This document shows positions 56,973 to 64,000 of a DNA stretch of 64,000 bases, piece by piece. Numbering within the stretch: the stretch's first letter is position 1; every line of letters starts with the position of its first letter. Source of the stretch: Rhizobium favelukesii (GTDB lineage: Bacteria > Pseudomonadota > Alphaproteobacteria > Rhizobiales > Rhizobiaceae); the NCBI RefSeq assembly GCF_000577275.2, contig NZ_HG916852.1, forward strand, positions 1,987,001-2,051,000, written 5' to 3'. The notes under the pieces are model-generated. The model was given only the letters and a program-made list of their open reading frames with translations, was not told where the DNA came from and did no database searches. Position numbers and translations under genes: made by a program.

Positions 56973-58127
56973 CTAGGGGCTTGCAATTGGTCCGGCCACG
57001 CCAGCTTCGAGACGAGACCCTTGCGATCCGATCACCATCCTGTTTCCGCGCCAATCGAAGCTCCCGGCCATCCAGCTCCTCATCCAGATGATTGGGAGCA
57101 GAGCATCGCGCGTGACCATTGCGACGAGCGACAGCGGGGACATGTACCAATTCTTGCGGGCTGCAAGAATAAGTTCTGGTGCGTAGGCGGCGCATAAAAC
57201 CGCCAAGGCCGCTACGAAAAGACTGGTCCCGGAAATAAGCGCAGCGCTCATGCATAGAAATAGAGGCGGAACCACGCCAAGCAGTATTTCCGGCGCGAAA
57301 AAATGAGGGAAGGTGACGCGTCTCAACCGCGCCCAACGGCACTGTCTGGCCCATACGTCGCGGAAGGTTCTCCTTCCCAGGGGCTGCTCGAACGGCCCGG
57401 CGACGAGATGTACCTTAAGGCCCATGGTGTTCACAAGTTTTGTAGCGGCGGCGTCTTCTGCGATTTCAGCCGCAAGTGCTTGGATGCCGCCGTGGGAGTC
57501 GAGGGTTTTCTTGCGCCATAGCATGCTCTTGCCTTGCGCGAAGCCGAATCCAAGGGCCTCTCCCGCATATTGCCAACGCGCTTGATGCGTGTTGAGAAAC
57601 GCGCATTCGACCTCCGCCCAAAATCCGTTCGGACGGGAACCAAGTGGCGTCGAGCAGACAAGTCCGCTATCAGGCCGCCATGCGGCCATCAGGCGTGCGA
57701 GATAGTCCGTGGGCATCAAGACGTTGGAATCGGCAAGAACCACCCACCCATGCGACGCCGCGTTCCAGCCCTTGACGCAATTGTTGAGTTTCGGATTTGC
57801 GCTGATGCGATCATCCCCGACGGAAATCATCGCCTTTGTCAGCGGTTTTTTTCGGAGCGCCTCCTCAGCCAGGCAAACAACCGGATCGGTCTTGTCGGCA
57901 ACGCAGAAGATGATTTCGTAATCGGGCCAGTCCAGGCTCAGTGCGCTTTCGAGCGTCTCTCGCGAAAACTGTTCCACGCCGCAAAGCGGTACCACGATTG
58001 AGACAGGCGGACGCGCGGGGACGCTTGGCGTTTCGTCTTGGCGCGATCGAATCCGCCATCCCGCGATCATAAGGCTGAGGGTATTGGCTGCCAGTAGGGT
58101 ACCAGCGACGGCAATGATATACAGCAT
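56973..58127 (-). CDS. Ceramide glucosyltransferase-like enzyme (GT21)
   Basis: A 384-residue membrane glycosyltransferase. An N-terminal helix is followed by a GT2-fold domain with PPVSIVVPLCGVE, the nucleotide-binding LADSNVLMPTDYL (D1/D2 region) and the Q-x2-RW-like RQCRWARLRR motif near 260; three or four hydrophobic segments close the protein. This matches eukaryotic and alphaproteobacterial ceramide glucosyltransferases of family GT21, which glucosylate membrane lipids such as diacylglycerol or ceramide in Agrobacterium and relatives. Convergent with the GGDEF-EAL gene. Acceptor lipid is inferred. Confidence 0.82.
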   Translation of the reverse strand: MLYIIAVAGTLLAANTLSLMIAGWRIRSRQDETPSVPARPPVSIVVPLCGVEQFSRETLESALSLDWPDYEIIFCVADKTDPVVCLAEEALRKKPLTKAMISVGDDRISANPKLNNCVKGWNAASHGWVVLADSNVLMPTDYLARLMAAWRPDSGLVCSTPLGSRPNGFWAEVECAFLNTHQARWQYAGEALGFGFAQGKSMLWRKKTLDSHGGIQALAAEIAEDAAATKLVNTMGLKVHLVAGPFEQPLGRRTFRDVWARQCRWARLRRVTFPHFFAPEILLGVVPPLFLCMSAALISGTSLFVAALAVLCAAYAPELILAARKNWYMSPLSLVAMVTRDALLPIIWMRSWMAGSFDWRGNRMVIGSQGSRLEAGVAGPIASP

Positions 58128-58309
58128 CAGTCATTCCAGCGGTGAACAGCGCCGGAATGAAAACGAGTCTCAGCGCCCGGTGCGTTAAGACATCACCGTC
58201 ACATGACGCGATGATGACATCCGCCCGGCGGCGACATCTTAGCCCATGGGAAGGACTGTCCGACCAGGTGTCTGGCGCCTGCTGCGATGCCGACGCCGAC
58301 TGGCCTAGC

Positions 58310-58537
58310 TCAATGTTTTCTCCTCAGAGCCCGCTGAATCTTCACAACCTCACCCTTCATCAAGATCAGAAAGTGCTTCCTGTCGAGGCGATTGGCGACC
58401 TCGCCATCCACCGTCACGTAGTCGGTTCTAGGGCTGGAGATGGCTTCATCGGCAACCCTGATCTGTTCAATGACGATGCAGGGATTTCCAGCGTCGCCCG
58501 TGCATTTGAACCGCCGCGTCTCCTGGTACTGTGACAT
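58310..58537 (-). CDS. Small conserved rhizobial protein
   Basis: A 75-residue protein (MSQYQETRRFKCTGDAGNPCIVIEQIRVADE ... YVTVDGEVANRLDRKHFLILMKGEVVKI). It is a familiar short rhizobial family with no known function. The ATG at 58537 follows AGGAGGG and is preferred to 58561. Likely a soluble beta-rich domain. Confidence 0.7.
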   Translation of the reverse strand: MSQYQETRRFKCTGDAGNPCIVIEQIRVADEAISSPRTDYVTVDGEVANRLDRKHFLILMKGEVVKIQRALRRKH

Positions 58538-58857
58538 CGCTACCCTCCTGGCTGAGGGCAAGCATCATCGTTTCCGAAGCCGCGATTTCAAGTTCTATTT
58601 TAGTTGATGCTGAATTATCCGAAGGGTGAATGTCGTGCGCGAGATGACGGGCAGAGCCCGGTGCTGGTTTGGACAGCGCCGGGCCAATGTGACTGCAGTT
58701 GAGGGACATGCAGTCCGTGCAACGACAACGGGTTGCGTTGCGAAGAAAGAACGCCGCTCAGCGTTGAATGTTCCGGGGCCACGGCCCATCGGGGTTGTCG
58801 ACGATAGGCGGTCGTTTTGGCGCCATGAAACGAGCGGTTGGTGCGAGCTTGTCAGGT
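58538..58857. other. Intergenic stretch, no gene seen
   Basis: Short open frames on both strands lack motifs and leaders. I see no RNA gene, repeat or clear terminator. Confidence 0.4.
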
Positions 58858-59664
58858 CTAGCGTCGCGCCTCGGCGGTGAACACGAGCGCCGACATCCGC
58901 CCTTCGATCGGACCTTTGCCAAAGATCTGTTCAAGGATCTCGGTTACCCGTGCCAGGACATCGACCTTCGGTTCGCGTGCTTCGATTTCCATGCGGAGCG
59001 GACTGCCCTTGCAGAAGGCGGTCGCCGCGTCCCTTGCCGAGGATGCGCGGGCAGTCTTTTCGACCTTTGCGAAGGTCGCCAACTGGAAGCCGGCACGCTC
59101 GAGTTCAGATAAGATTGCCTCGGCATCAAAGTAGCCGTGCGGTGTCCGCCGGAAGAAATCCGGCGGATCGTCTGGAAACAGTGCATCCGTCGCAGCCTTG
59201 ACAGCCTTTGCGAAATCGTTGTTCTCGACGGCGTCCCAGGTGTTGAAGAGGAACGTCCCCTTCGGCCTCAGCACGCGCAGGATTTCGCGGTAGGCGCGGT
59301 GCTTGTCGGGAAAGAACATGACGCCGAACTGGCTTGTGACGGCGTCAAAGATCTGATCGGGGAAGGGCAGGCTCAACGCATCGGCCTGTCGCCATGCGAC
59401 ATGCCCCCCGGAATGTCTCAACGCGGCGACATCCAGCATGGCCTGGTTCAAATCGGTGGCGATGATTTCGGCGTGCGGAAGCGCCGACGATATCGCACGC
59501 GTCAGGGCGCCGGACCCGGCTGCGACTTCGAGAACGCGGTGCGGATGAAGCAACGCCAAGCGCTGCGCCAGATCGGCCGCATAAGGGTCAAACAGGATCG
59601 GCACCAGGTACCGATCATAGGCTGCAGGGATATCACCTTGGAAACACGCGTCATTCATCGCCAT
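58858..59664 (-). CDS. Class I SAM-dependent methyltransferase
   Basis: A 268-residue UbiE/COQ5-like methyltransferase: motif I VLEVAAGSGALTRAI, acidic motif IIATDLNQAML and motif III region PFPDQIFDAVTSQFGVMFFPD are visible in the first 130 residues; a C-terminal substrate lid follows. The start at 59664 has a GGAGCGG site about 7 bases upstream. Substrate unknown. It is separated from the upstream DUF1127 miniprotein gene by 85 bp on the same strand. Confidence 0.85.
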   Translation of the reverse strand: MAMNDACFQGDIPAAYDRYLVPILFDPYAADLAQRLALLHPHRVLEVAAGSGALTRAISSALPHAEIIATDLNQAMLDVAALRHSGGHVAWRQADALSLPFPDQIFDAVTSQFGVMFFPDKHRAYREILRVLRPKGTFLFNTWDAVENNDFAKAVKAATDALFPDDPPDFFRRTPHGYFDAEAILSELERAGFQLATFAKVEKTARASSARDAATAFCKGSPLRMEIEAREPKVDVLARVTEILEQIFGKGPIEGRMSALVFTAEARR

Positions 59665-59748
59665 GGTCGTTCCGCTCCGTAGCCACCCGGAGCGTATATT
59701 AGAACCTTTTACCGCGTCTTTGAAGGCGCAAGGATATACGCTGCGTCC

Positions 59749-59910
59749 TCAGCAAGGGGGTGTCATACCCAAAGCTTGCAGACCGAGGTCATCGGCGAGA
59801 TGTCTCGGCAGTCGCGCCAACTGGTCTCGCGTTCGATTGCGTGTCTGACGTGTGATCTGACGCGATCTGAATGCGTAGAAGATGTCGAAGATTGCGTTGA
59901 GAGTGCTCAT
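59749..59910 (-). CDS. DUF1127 family miniprotein
   Basis: A 53-residue protein read from the complement: MSTLNAIFDIFYAFRSRQIT, then QTRNRTRDQLARLPRHLADD, then LGLQALGMTPPC. The R-x3-L-x-RL-x3-L-x-D-(D/I)-G-L pattern is DUF1127. The ATG at 59910 has a perfect AGGAGG five bases upstream. It is divergent from the LysR-type regulator, whose ATG is at 60025, and close enough to be its target. DUF1127 proteins in related bacteria influence phosphate, carbon and RNA metabolism; role here unknown. Confidence 0.78.
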   Translation of the reverse strand: MSTLNAIFDIFYAFRSRQITRQTRNRTRDQLARLPRHLADDLGLQALGMTPPC

Positions 59911-60024
59911 CGCGGCCTCCTTTCATCAGTACTAGCCGCTACGATCGAAGGATATTGCCCGGTTGACTTTCAATCAAACAAAATGATATGGAATTCAAAT
60001 TCAGAAAAATTGAAAGATGCGACG

Positions 60025-60924
60025 ATGAGCATTCCCTTTCGCCGTCCCATTCCTTTGCTTGATAACGACGTGCTGCGCACGTTTGTTGCCATCGCAGAGA
60101 CCGGCAATTTTTCCACGGCCGCCGAGGCTGTCTATCGGACACCATCGGCCGTCTCCATGCAGATCAAGAAGCTGGAGGAACAGCTCGGTGCCACGCTCTT
60201 CCTGCGGGATGCGCGGTCGGTCAGCCTGACCCAGCATGGCGAACTGCTGCTTTCCTATGCGCGAAACATGCTTGCTTTGTCGAACGAGGCGGTTTCACGA
60301 TTCATTATGCCCGACCTCAGCGGCGTCGTGCGGCTTGGCGCGCCGGAGGATATAGGCGAACGACTGCTGCCGAGCATCCTGAAAAGCTTCGCCGAGAGTT
60401 TCCCGAGCATCATGGTCGATGTCACCATCGACATGAGCATCGGGCTCAAGAAGCGCATGGAAGAGCAGCGGCTGGACCTGGCACTGATCAATTGCGCGAC
60501 GCGTCCCCTGCCGACGGATGGCGAGATCGTTTTTCGCGAGCGGCTGATATGGGCCGGCGCCAAGTGCGGTACGGCGCACCGCCGCGATCCGCTGCCGATC
60601 TCGATCTGGGAGGATGGCTGCATCTGGCGCTCCGAGGCACTGTCTCAACTTGAGCGCATGAAGCGCGGTTATCGTGTCGCTTTCCTCAGCGGCCACACCA
60701 TGGCCCAGCGAGCGGCTGTGGTTTCCGACCTGGCGATCGCGCCGCTGCCGCGCTCCTATGTCACCGATGAGATGACAATCCTCGGCGTGCAGGAGGGGTT
60801 GCCTGAACTCGGCTCCTTCGACATCAGGCTTCTCACTGCGTCGCAGATGAATGGCCCGATGCGGGCAGTGGCCGAAAGCATCCGCTTTGCCTTTGCGGAA
60901 AAAGCCAAGGCCGTTGCTGCTTGA
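60025..60924 (+). CDS. LysR-family transcriptional regulator
   Basis: A 299-residue LysR regulator. The winged HTH (about residues 10-70: VLRTFVAIAETGNFSTAAEAVYRTPSAVSMQIKKLEEQLG) is followed by the periplasmic-binding-like effector domain. The ATG at 60025 (MSIPFRRPIPLL) matches family length; the frame is open to 59776 but family proteins lack that extension. It is divergent from the DUF1127 miniprotein gene, the likely target besides itself. Effector unknown. Confidence 0.88.
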   Translation: MSIPFRRPIPLLDNDVLRTFVAIAETGNFSTAAEAVYRTPSAVSMQIKKLEEQLGATLFLRDARSVSLTQHGELLLSYARNMLALSNEAVSRFIMPDLSGVVRLGAPEDIGERLLPSILKSFAESFPSIMVDVTIDMSIGLKKRMEEQRLDLALINCATRPLPTDGEIVFRERLIWAGAKCGTAHRRDPLPISIWEDGCIWRSEALSQLERMKRGYRVAFLSGHTMAQRAAVVSDLAIAPLPRSYVTDEMTILGVQEGLPELGSFDIRLLTASQMNGPMRAVAESIRFAFAEKAKAVAA

Positions 60925-60967
60925 CAAGTTTGCGGTGACCTCCTTTCTTCCTTCGGCGTTTTAACGC

Positions 60968-60988
60968 GCGCGGCGGCTGTCGCCGCGC
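60968..60988 (+). terminator. GC-rich hairpin after the lysR-type gene
   Basis: GCGCGGCG and CGCCGCGC form an 8-bp stem with a 5-base loop, 44 bp after the LysR stop and 30 bp before the lipoprotein ATG. There is no T-run. Confidence 0.45.
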
Positions 60989-61017
60989 CCTGGACGGTTG
61001 AGAAAGAGGATTTCGCA

Positions 61018-61173
61018 ATGACCACAATGGCCAAAATCGGCTCCGCCCTCGCAATTCTGCTCGTGCTTTCCTCGTGTGGGAATACGATCCGCGGCATCGG
61101 TCGCGATACGGCAAATGCGGTGAACGCGACTCAGGATGCGGGCCGTTCGGTCGGGCGCGCGGCGACGCGGTAA
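61018..61173 (+). CDS. Entericidin-like lipoprotein
   Basis: A 51-residue protein: MTTMAKIGSALAILLVLSSC is a lipoprotein signal with lipobox L-S-S-C, followed by GNTIRGIGRDTANAVNATQD and a short tail. Size and the GxGRDx2-A/T-G-x3 pattern fit the entericidin A/B family of small outer-membrane lipoproteins, linked to envelope stress and stationary phase. The ATG has AAAGAGGA about 7 bases upstream. Its end overlaps the convergent neighbouring gene by 43 bp. Confidence 0.8.
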   Translation: MTTMAKIGSALAILLVLSSCGNTIRGIGRDTANAVNATQDAGRSVGRAATR

Positions 61174-61529
61174 TACGCCATCAGATCACTGCCGGCGGGT
61201 AGGCCTTTTCCACCCCGCCGGAACGCAAAATGCCCGGTCCGCAACGCCACATAGGCCGGATGATGGCTTGATTTCGCGGCCTCCATGAGACGTATCTGCA
61301 GGAAGGCCGGCGCCGCCTCGCCAATCCGTTTCCCAAGATTCTCGAATTTCGGCGTGTTCACAAAGGGTGCGCTCGCCGCGTTGTTCAGGTGGCGGTAAAG
61401 ACCATCGATGACGTTCTCGTCCTGTGCCGCATTTTCCATCAGCAGGACGACGTAGGATTTCGCCCGTTCGTCAAGGCTCGCAAGCTTTGATGCGATTGTG
61501 TCGCGGTCGGGAAACGGAACGGATGTCAT
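61131..61529 (-). CDS. Hypothetical protein
   Basis: A 132-residue soluble, mostly helical protein starting MTSVPFPDRDTIASKLASLDERAKSY (codon usage and an AGGAGAACAAAG leader favour 61529 over 61574). It contains VDGLYRHLNNAASAPF-like and LQIRLMEAAKSSHHPAYVALRTGHF segments. I do not recognise the family. It overlaps the end of the entericidin-like gene convergently. Confidence 0.6.
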   Translation of the reverse strand: MTSVPFPDRDTIASKLASLDERAKSYVVLLMENAAQDENVIDGLYRHLNNAASAPFVNTPKFENLGKRIGEAAPAFLQIRLMEAAKSSHHPAYVALRTGHFAFRRGGKGLPAGSDLMAYYRVAARPTERPAS

Positions 61530-61708
61530 CTTTGTTCTCCTCGTCTTGGCAGCGGCTTGGCGCGATTCGGGCAAGCAAGCAGTCGCCGCTTAGAGGAAAC
61601 CCATACCGCCACAAGCAAGACGTTCACGATGCCGATCGATCGCGCGCGCGGTTGTGCGAGGATCTATCGAGAAGGCGCATCGGCAGGCGAGGGATTGCCT
61701 TGCTCACC

Positions 61709-62707
61709 TTAAAGCCCAGCCTTGACCTTCTGGGCGACATCGGCGGGAACCCATTTGGTCCACAGGGCGGCGTAATTCTGGAGGAAGTAGATCGTGGCGT
61801 CCTCGTTGCTCTCGTGGTTCTCATCCTGCCAGGCAAGCACTTCGTTGATCGTCGTGTTGTCCCAGGAGCGGAGCTTCAGGTAATCCATGGCCGGTCCGGC
61901 TCGCTCGGCGAAGGCTTTAGTCACGATCGTGTACGCCCGGGAGACGGGATAGGAATTCACTTGCGGCCGAGCGCAGCCGGGGACCGATGTGCATTTGTCC
62001 CATTCTGCCTTGTCATGAGCGACGCCGAAGCTCAGGCGCGTCATGTCGTATTTTCCGAGGATGGGCGTCGGGGCCCAGTAGTAGCCAAGCCAGCCGGCCT
62101 TTTTCTGGAATGCGTTTGCGATGGAATCATCGAGGTCCTGCGGGCTGCCGGTTTCGATAAGCTGAAACCCGTCCCTCTCGGCGCCCAGCGCACGGAACAG
62201 ATTTGACGTGGAAATCTGGCAACTCCAGCCGACGGGACAACTATAGACCGCGCCCTGCGATGAATTGCCCGGCGCCGGGAACAGTTCGGGATGCTTGAGG
62301 GCATCCTCTACGCTGCGGATATCCGGGTTGGCATCGGCGATGAATTTCGGAATCCACCAGCCCTCGACAGCGCCCTCCGAGAGGATTTCAGCCGCCTGGA
62401 TCAGCTTGCCTTCCTTGACCGCGCTATCGAGTTCGGTACGTACCGAGTTGATCCAGAACTCGGAAGCGATATCCGGCTCGCCTTTTCCGTTCATCGACAG
62501 GAAGGTCGGCATCGTGTCGCCCGGGACGATCCTAACCGAGCAGCCGTAACCCTTCTCGAGAATGAATTTATCGAAGTTGGCGGCAATGCCGGCCGAAGCC
62601 CATTTCATTTCAGCGACGGTAACGTTGCCGCATTCGGCAGCCTGCGCAGTCGCGGCGGCTGCACAAACTCCTGCGGCGAGCAGGATTGACGTGCGGAGAA
62701 GTCTCAT
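61709..62707 (-). CDS. Glycine betaine/choline-type ABC substrate-binding protein
   Basis: A 332-residue periplasmic protein with signal peptide (1-23, ending AQAAE) and an OpuAC (ProX/ChoX) binding fold: VTVAEMKWASAGIAANFDKFIL at the start, VEGWWIPKFI, and GWLGYYWAPTPILGKYDM with the aromatic residues that normally cage quaternary ammonium. Two cysteine pairs (CPVGWSC and KCTSVPGC) may form disulfides. No permease or ATPase gene is adjacent on the visible side, so it works either with a distant transporter or as an orphan. Ligand class is inferred from family. Confidence 0.85.
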   Translation of the reverse strand: MRLLRTSILLAAGVCAAAATAQAAECGNVTVAEMKWASAGIAANFDKFILEKGYGCSVRIVPGDTMPTFLSMNGKGEPDIASEFWINSVRTELDSAVKEGKLIQAAEILSEGAVEGWWIPKFIADANPDIRSVEDALKHPELFPAPGNSSQGAVYSCPVGWSCQISTSNLFRALGAERDGFQLIETGSPQDLDDSIANAFQKKAGWLGYYWAPTPILGKYDMTRLSFGVAHDKAEWDKCTSVPGCARPQVNSYPVSRAYTIVTKAFAERAGPAMDYLKLRSWDNTTINEVLAWQDENHESNEDATIYFLQNYAALWTKWVPADVAQKVKAGL

Positions 62708-63269
62708 CTTGCGTTCCCATTCTTGCTGCCGCGGCTACAACCTAGGCGTTCCCACCTTGCGGAGGTCCTCGTTTATCCGGGCTGTAGCTGTGGCGCTCGT
62801 CCTGGCACCTTGGAAAGGCAGCCTACGCGTTCGGCTGCGGAAATCAATTCTCTTCTGTGGTTGAGGCGTGAAGCATAAGCGCCTGATTTGAAATCGTTAA
62901 TGCTAGTCTCATCAAAAGGTTACCGCGAGCGTTCGGAGATCGTGCTGGTATGCTTGCCAGCGACGCCACGATCGAGAAGAAAAGTCAGAAAATGCTGAAA
63001 TTCACCTTTGCTTAAGGACTTGCTAACCCTCCGGTAACAATGTGGCGCTATCTGTTGTTGCGTAGCGGGGGACACCGCTGCTTCTCCGGATCAGGTATTG
63101 CGTCCCGGAGAACGTGAGCTTCGCCGTGTATGGGCGAACGCGCCAGCGTATTTCGGCAGGCCGCGCAACCCTCAACGGTTGACGCGGCCTTCGCATTTTC
63201 GACGCCTGCGATTGACCGCAACAGAGACGTCGTTGTAGGCCGAGGCGAGTTCTCCGGAGTTCCGCGACA
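62708..63269. promoter_or_regulatory. Intergenic region with a long hairpin before cobQ
   Basis: No gene seen. At 63158-63190 AGGCCGCGCAACC pairs with GGTTGACGCGGCCT (one bulged A), a 13-bp stem with a short loop, 80 bp before cobQ. I looked for a cobalamin riboswitch and did not find its B12-box; the hairpin may be a terminator or attenuator, or part of a small RNA. Confidence 0.4.
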
Positions 63270-64000
63270 ATGACCAAGGCCATCATGCTACAGGGTACCG
63301 GCTCCGATGTCGGCAAGACCGTTCTTGTTGCGGGGCTTTGCCGGCTTGCTGCCAATCACGGCCTTGCGGTCCGTCCCTTCAAGCCGCAGAATATGTCGAA
63401 CAATGCCGCGGTCGCTGACGACGGCGGTGAGATCGGCCGGGCGCAATGGCTGCAGTCGCTCGCTGCGCGGGTGCAGTCCTCGGTGCACATGAACCCTGTG
63501 TTGCTCAAGCCGCAAACCGAATACGGCAGCCAGATCATCGTTCAGGGCAAGGTCTGGGGGCAGGCCAAGGGACGGGACTATCAGAAGCTCAAGCCGACAC
63601 TCCTCGATTACGTGATGCAGAGCTTTTCGGAGATTTCGGTCGGAGCGGATCTTGTGATCGTGGAAGGGGCGGGCTCGCCTGCCGAAATCAATCTCAGGGC
63701 CGGTGATATCGCCAATATGGGATTTGCGACGCGTGCCGGCGTGCCGGTGGTGTTGGTCGGCGACATCGATCGTGGCGGCGTGATCGCCTCGCTGGTCGGC
63801 ACGCATACCATCCTCTCCGATGACGACCGGGCAATGATATCCGGCTACATCATCAACAAGTTTCGTGGTGACGTTTCGCTCTTCGATGCCGGAATCGATG
63901 CAGTGCGGCGTTTTACGGGATGGCCATGCCTCGGCGTCGTGCCATGGCTGAAGCACGCTTCGCGGTTGCCCGCCGAAGACTCGGTCGCGCTGGAGAGCCT
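63270..64000 (+). CDS. cobQ: Cobyric acid synthase, 3' end outside window
   Basis: Amidates peripheral carboxylates of adenosylcobyrinic acid a,c-diamide in cobalamin synthesis. The visible 243 codons hold the DTBS-like ATPase domain: [20 protein letters not shown] (P-loop), [36 protein letters not shown] and [15 protein letters not shown]. The glutamine amidotransferase half lies beyond the window. The frame is open to the edge. No other cob gene is visible. Confidence 0.93.
   Translation, partial: MTKAIMLQGTGSDVGKTVLVAGLCRLAANHGLAVRPFKPQNMSNNAAVADDGGEIGRAQWLQSLAARVQSSVHMNPVLLKPQTEYGSQIIVQGKVWGQAKGRDYQKLKPTLLDYVMQSFSEISVGADLVIVEGAGSPAEINLRAGDIANMGFATRAGVPVVLVGDIDRGGVIASLVGTHTILSDDDRAMISGYIINKFRGDVSLFDAGIDAVRRFTGWPCLGVVPWLKHASRLPAEDSVALES

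Noticed and set aside
61424..62206. 260-codon plus-strand frame
   Set aside because: Antisense to the betaine-type binding protein.
62708..63269. Cobalamin riboswitch upstream of cobQ
   Set aside because: No B12-box (GCCACTG-type) and no matching stems found.
63023..63956. Minus-strand frames opposite cobQ
   Set aside because: cobQ has a P-loop and family motifs in a frame open to the edge; the opposite frames are shadows.

Overview
The window reads as chromosome from a Rhizobium-like alphaproteobacterium (order Hyphomicrobiales). The basis is a GC-rich core coding for typical rhizobial genes: L-fuconate dehydratase, a two-domain dimethylglycine/sarcosine dehydrogenase, a GlxA-type regulator, DUF1127-like miniproteins, a ceramide glucosyltransferase-like enzyme, a ProX/ChoX-type binding protein and cobyric acid synthase. 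A stretch of more varied, in places AT-richer DNA interrupts this core from about 20 kb to 54.5 kb.

Left core (1-20 kb): a lipid A phosphoethanolamine transferase (5' end outside), a lone receiver domain, an IclR regulator next to L-fuconate dehydratase and an M20 amidohydrolase, a CBS-BON protein convergent with acetate kinase, an MFS pump, a DUF924 protein, a large MscS channel, a small secreted protein, the 837-aa demethylating dehydrogenase, two dual-receiver response regulators (the second with GGDEF) and a GlxA/AraC regulator.

Island (about 20.7-54.5 kb): a Tn7-like transposon. The core operon tnsA-tnsB-tnsC-tniQ (21.75-27.73 kb) shows TnsA nuclease residues, a DD35E TnsB and a TnsC ATPase. 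The tniQ is split by a +1 frame change. A second TniQ, clearly paralogous to the first, sits at the far end (52.6-54.3 kb), coupled to a double-HTH Xre regulator and divergent from a DUF6634 gene plus a soluble FtsH-like AAA metalloprotease. The DNA between the two TniQs is defence cargo: an OLD-family ATPase-TOPRIM nuclease, a PARIS-like AriA/AriB pair, a SIR2-DUF4020 gene broken in a G6 tract, a fused ATPase-TOPRIM protein and a probable PD-(D/E)XK protein. It also holds a DUF5623 protein, two adjacent insertion sequences, and many decayed genes (arsC, arsN2, a GGDEF tail, an M20 peptidase, sdaA, acs, a metallophosphoesterase, a membrane protein). I could not fix the exact transposon ends.

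Right core (54.5-64 kb): a CHASE-like/GGDEF/EAL protein, ceramide glucosyltransferase, a small conserved protein, a methyltransferase, a DUF1127 miniprotein divergent from a LysR regulator, an entericidin-like lipoprotein, a glycine betaine/choline-type binding protein and the start of cobQ.

The main point of interest is the dual-TniQ Tn7-like element with its array of ATPase-TOPRIM defence genes and the unusual regulator/protease module beside the distal TniQ.
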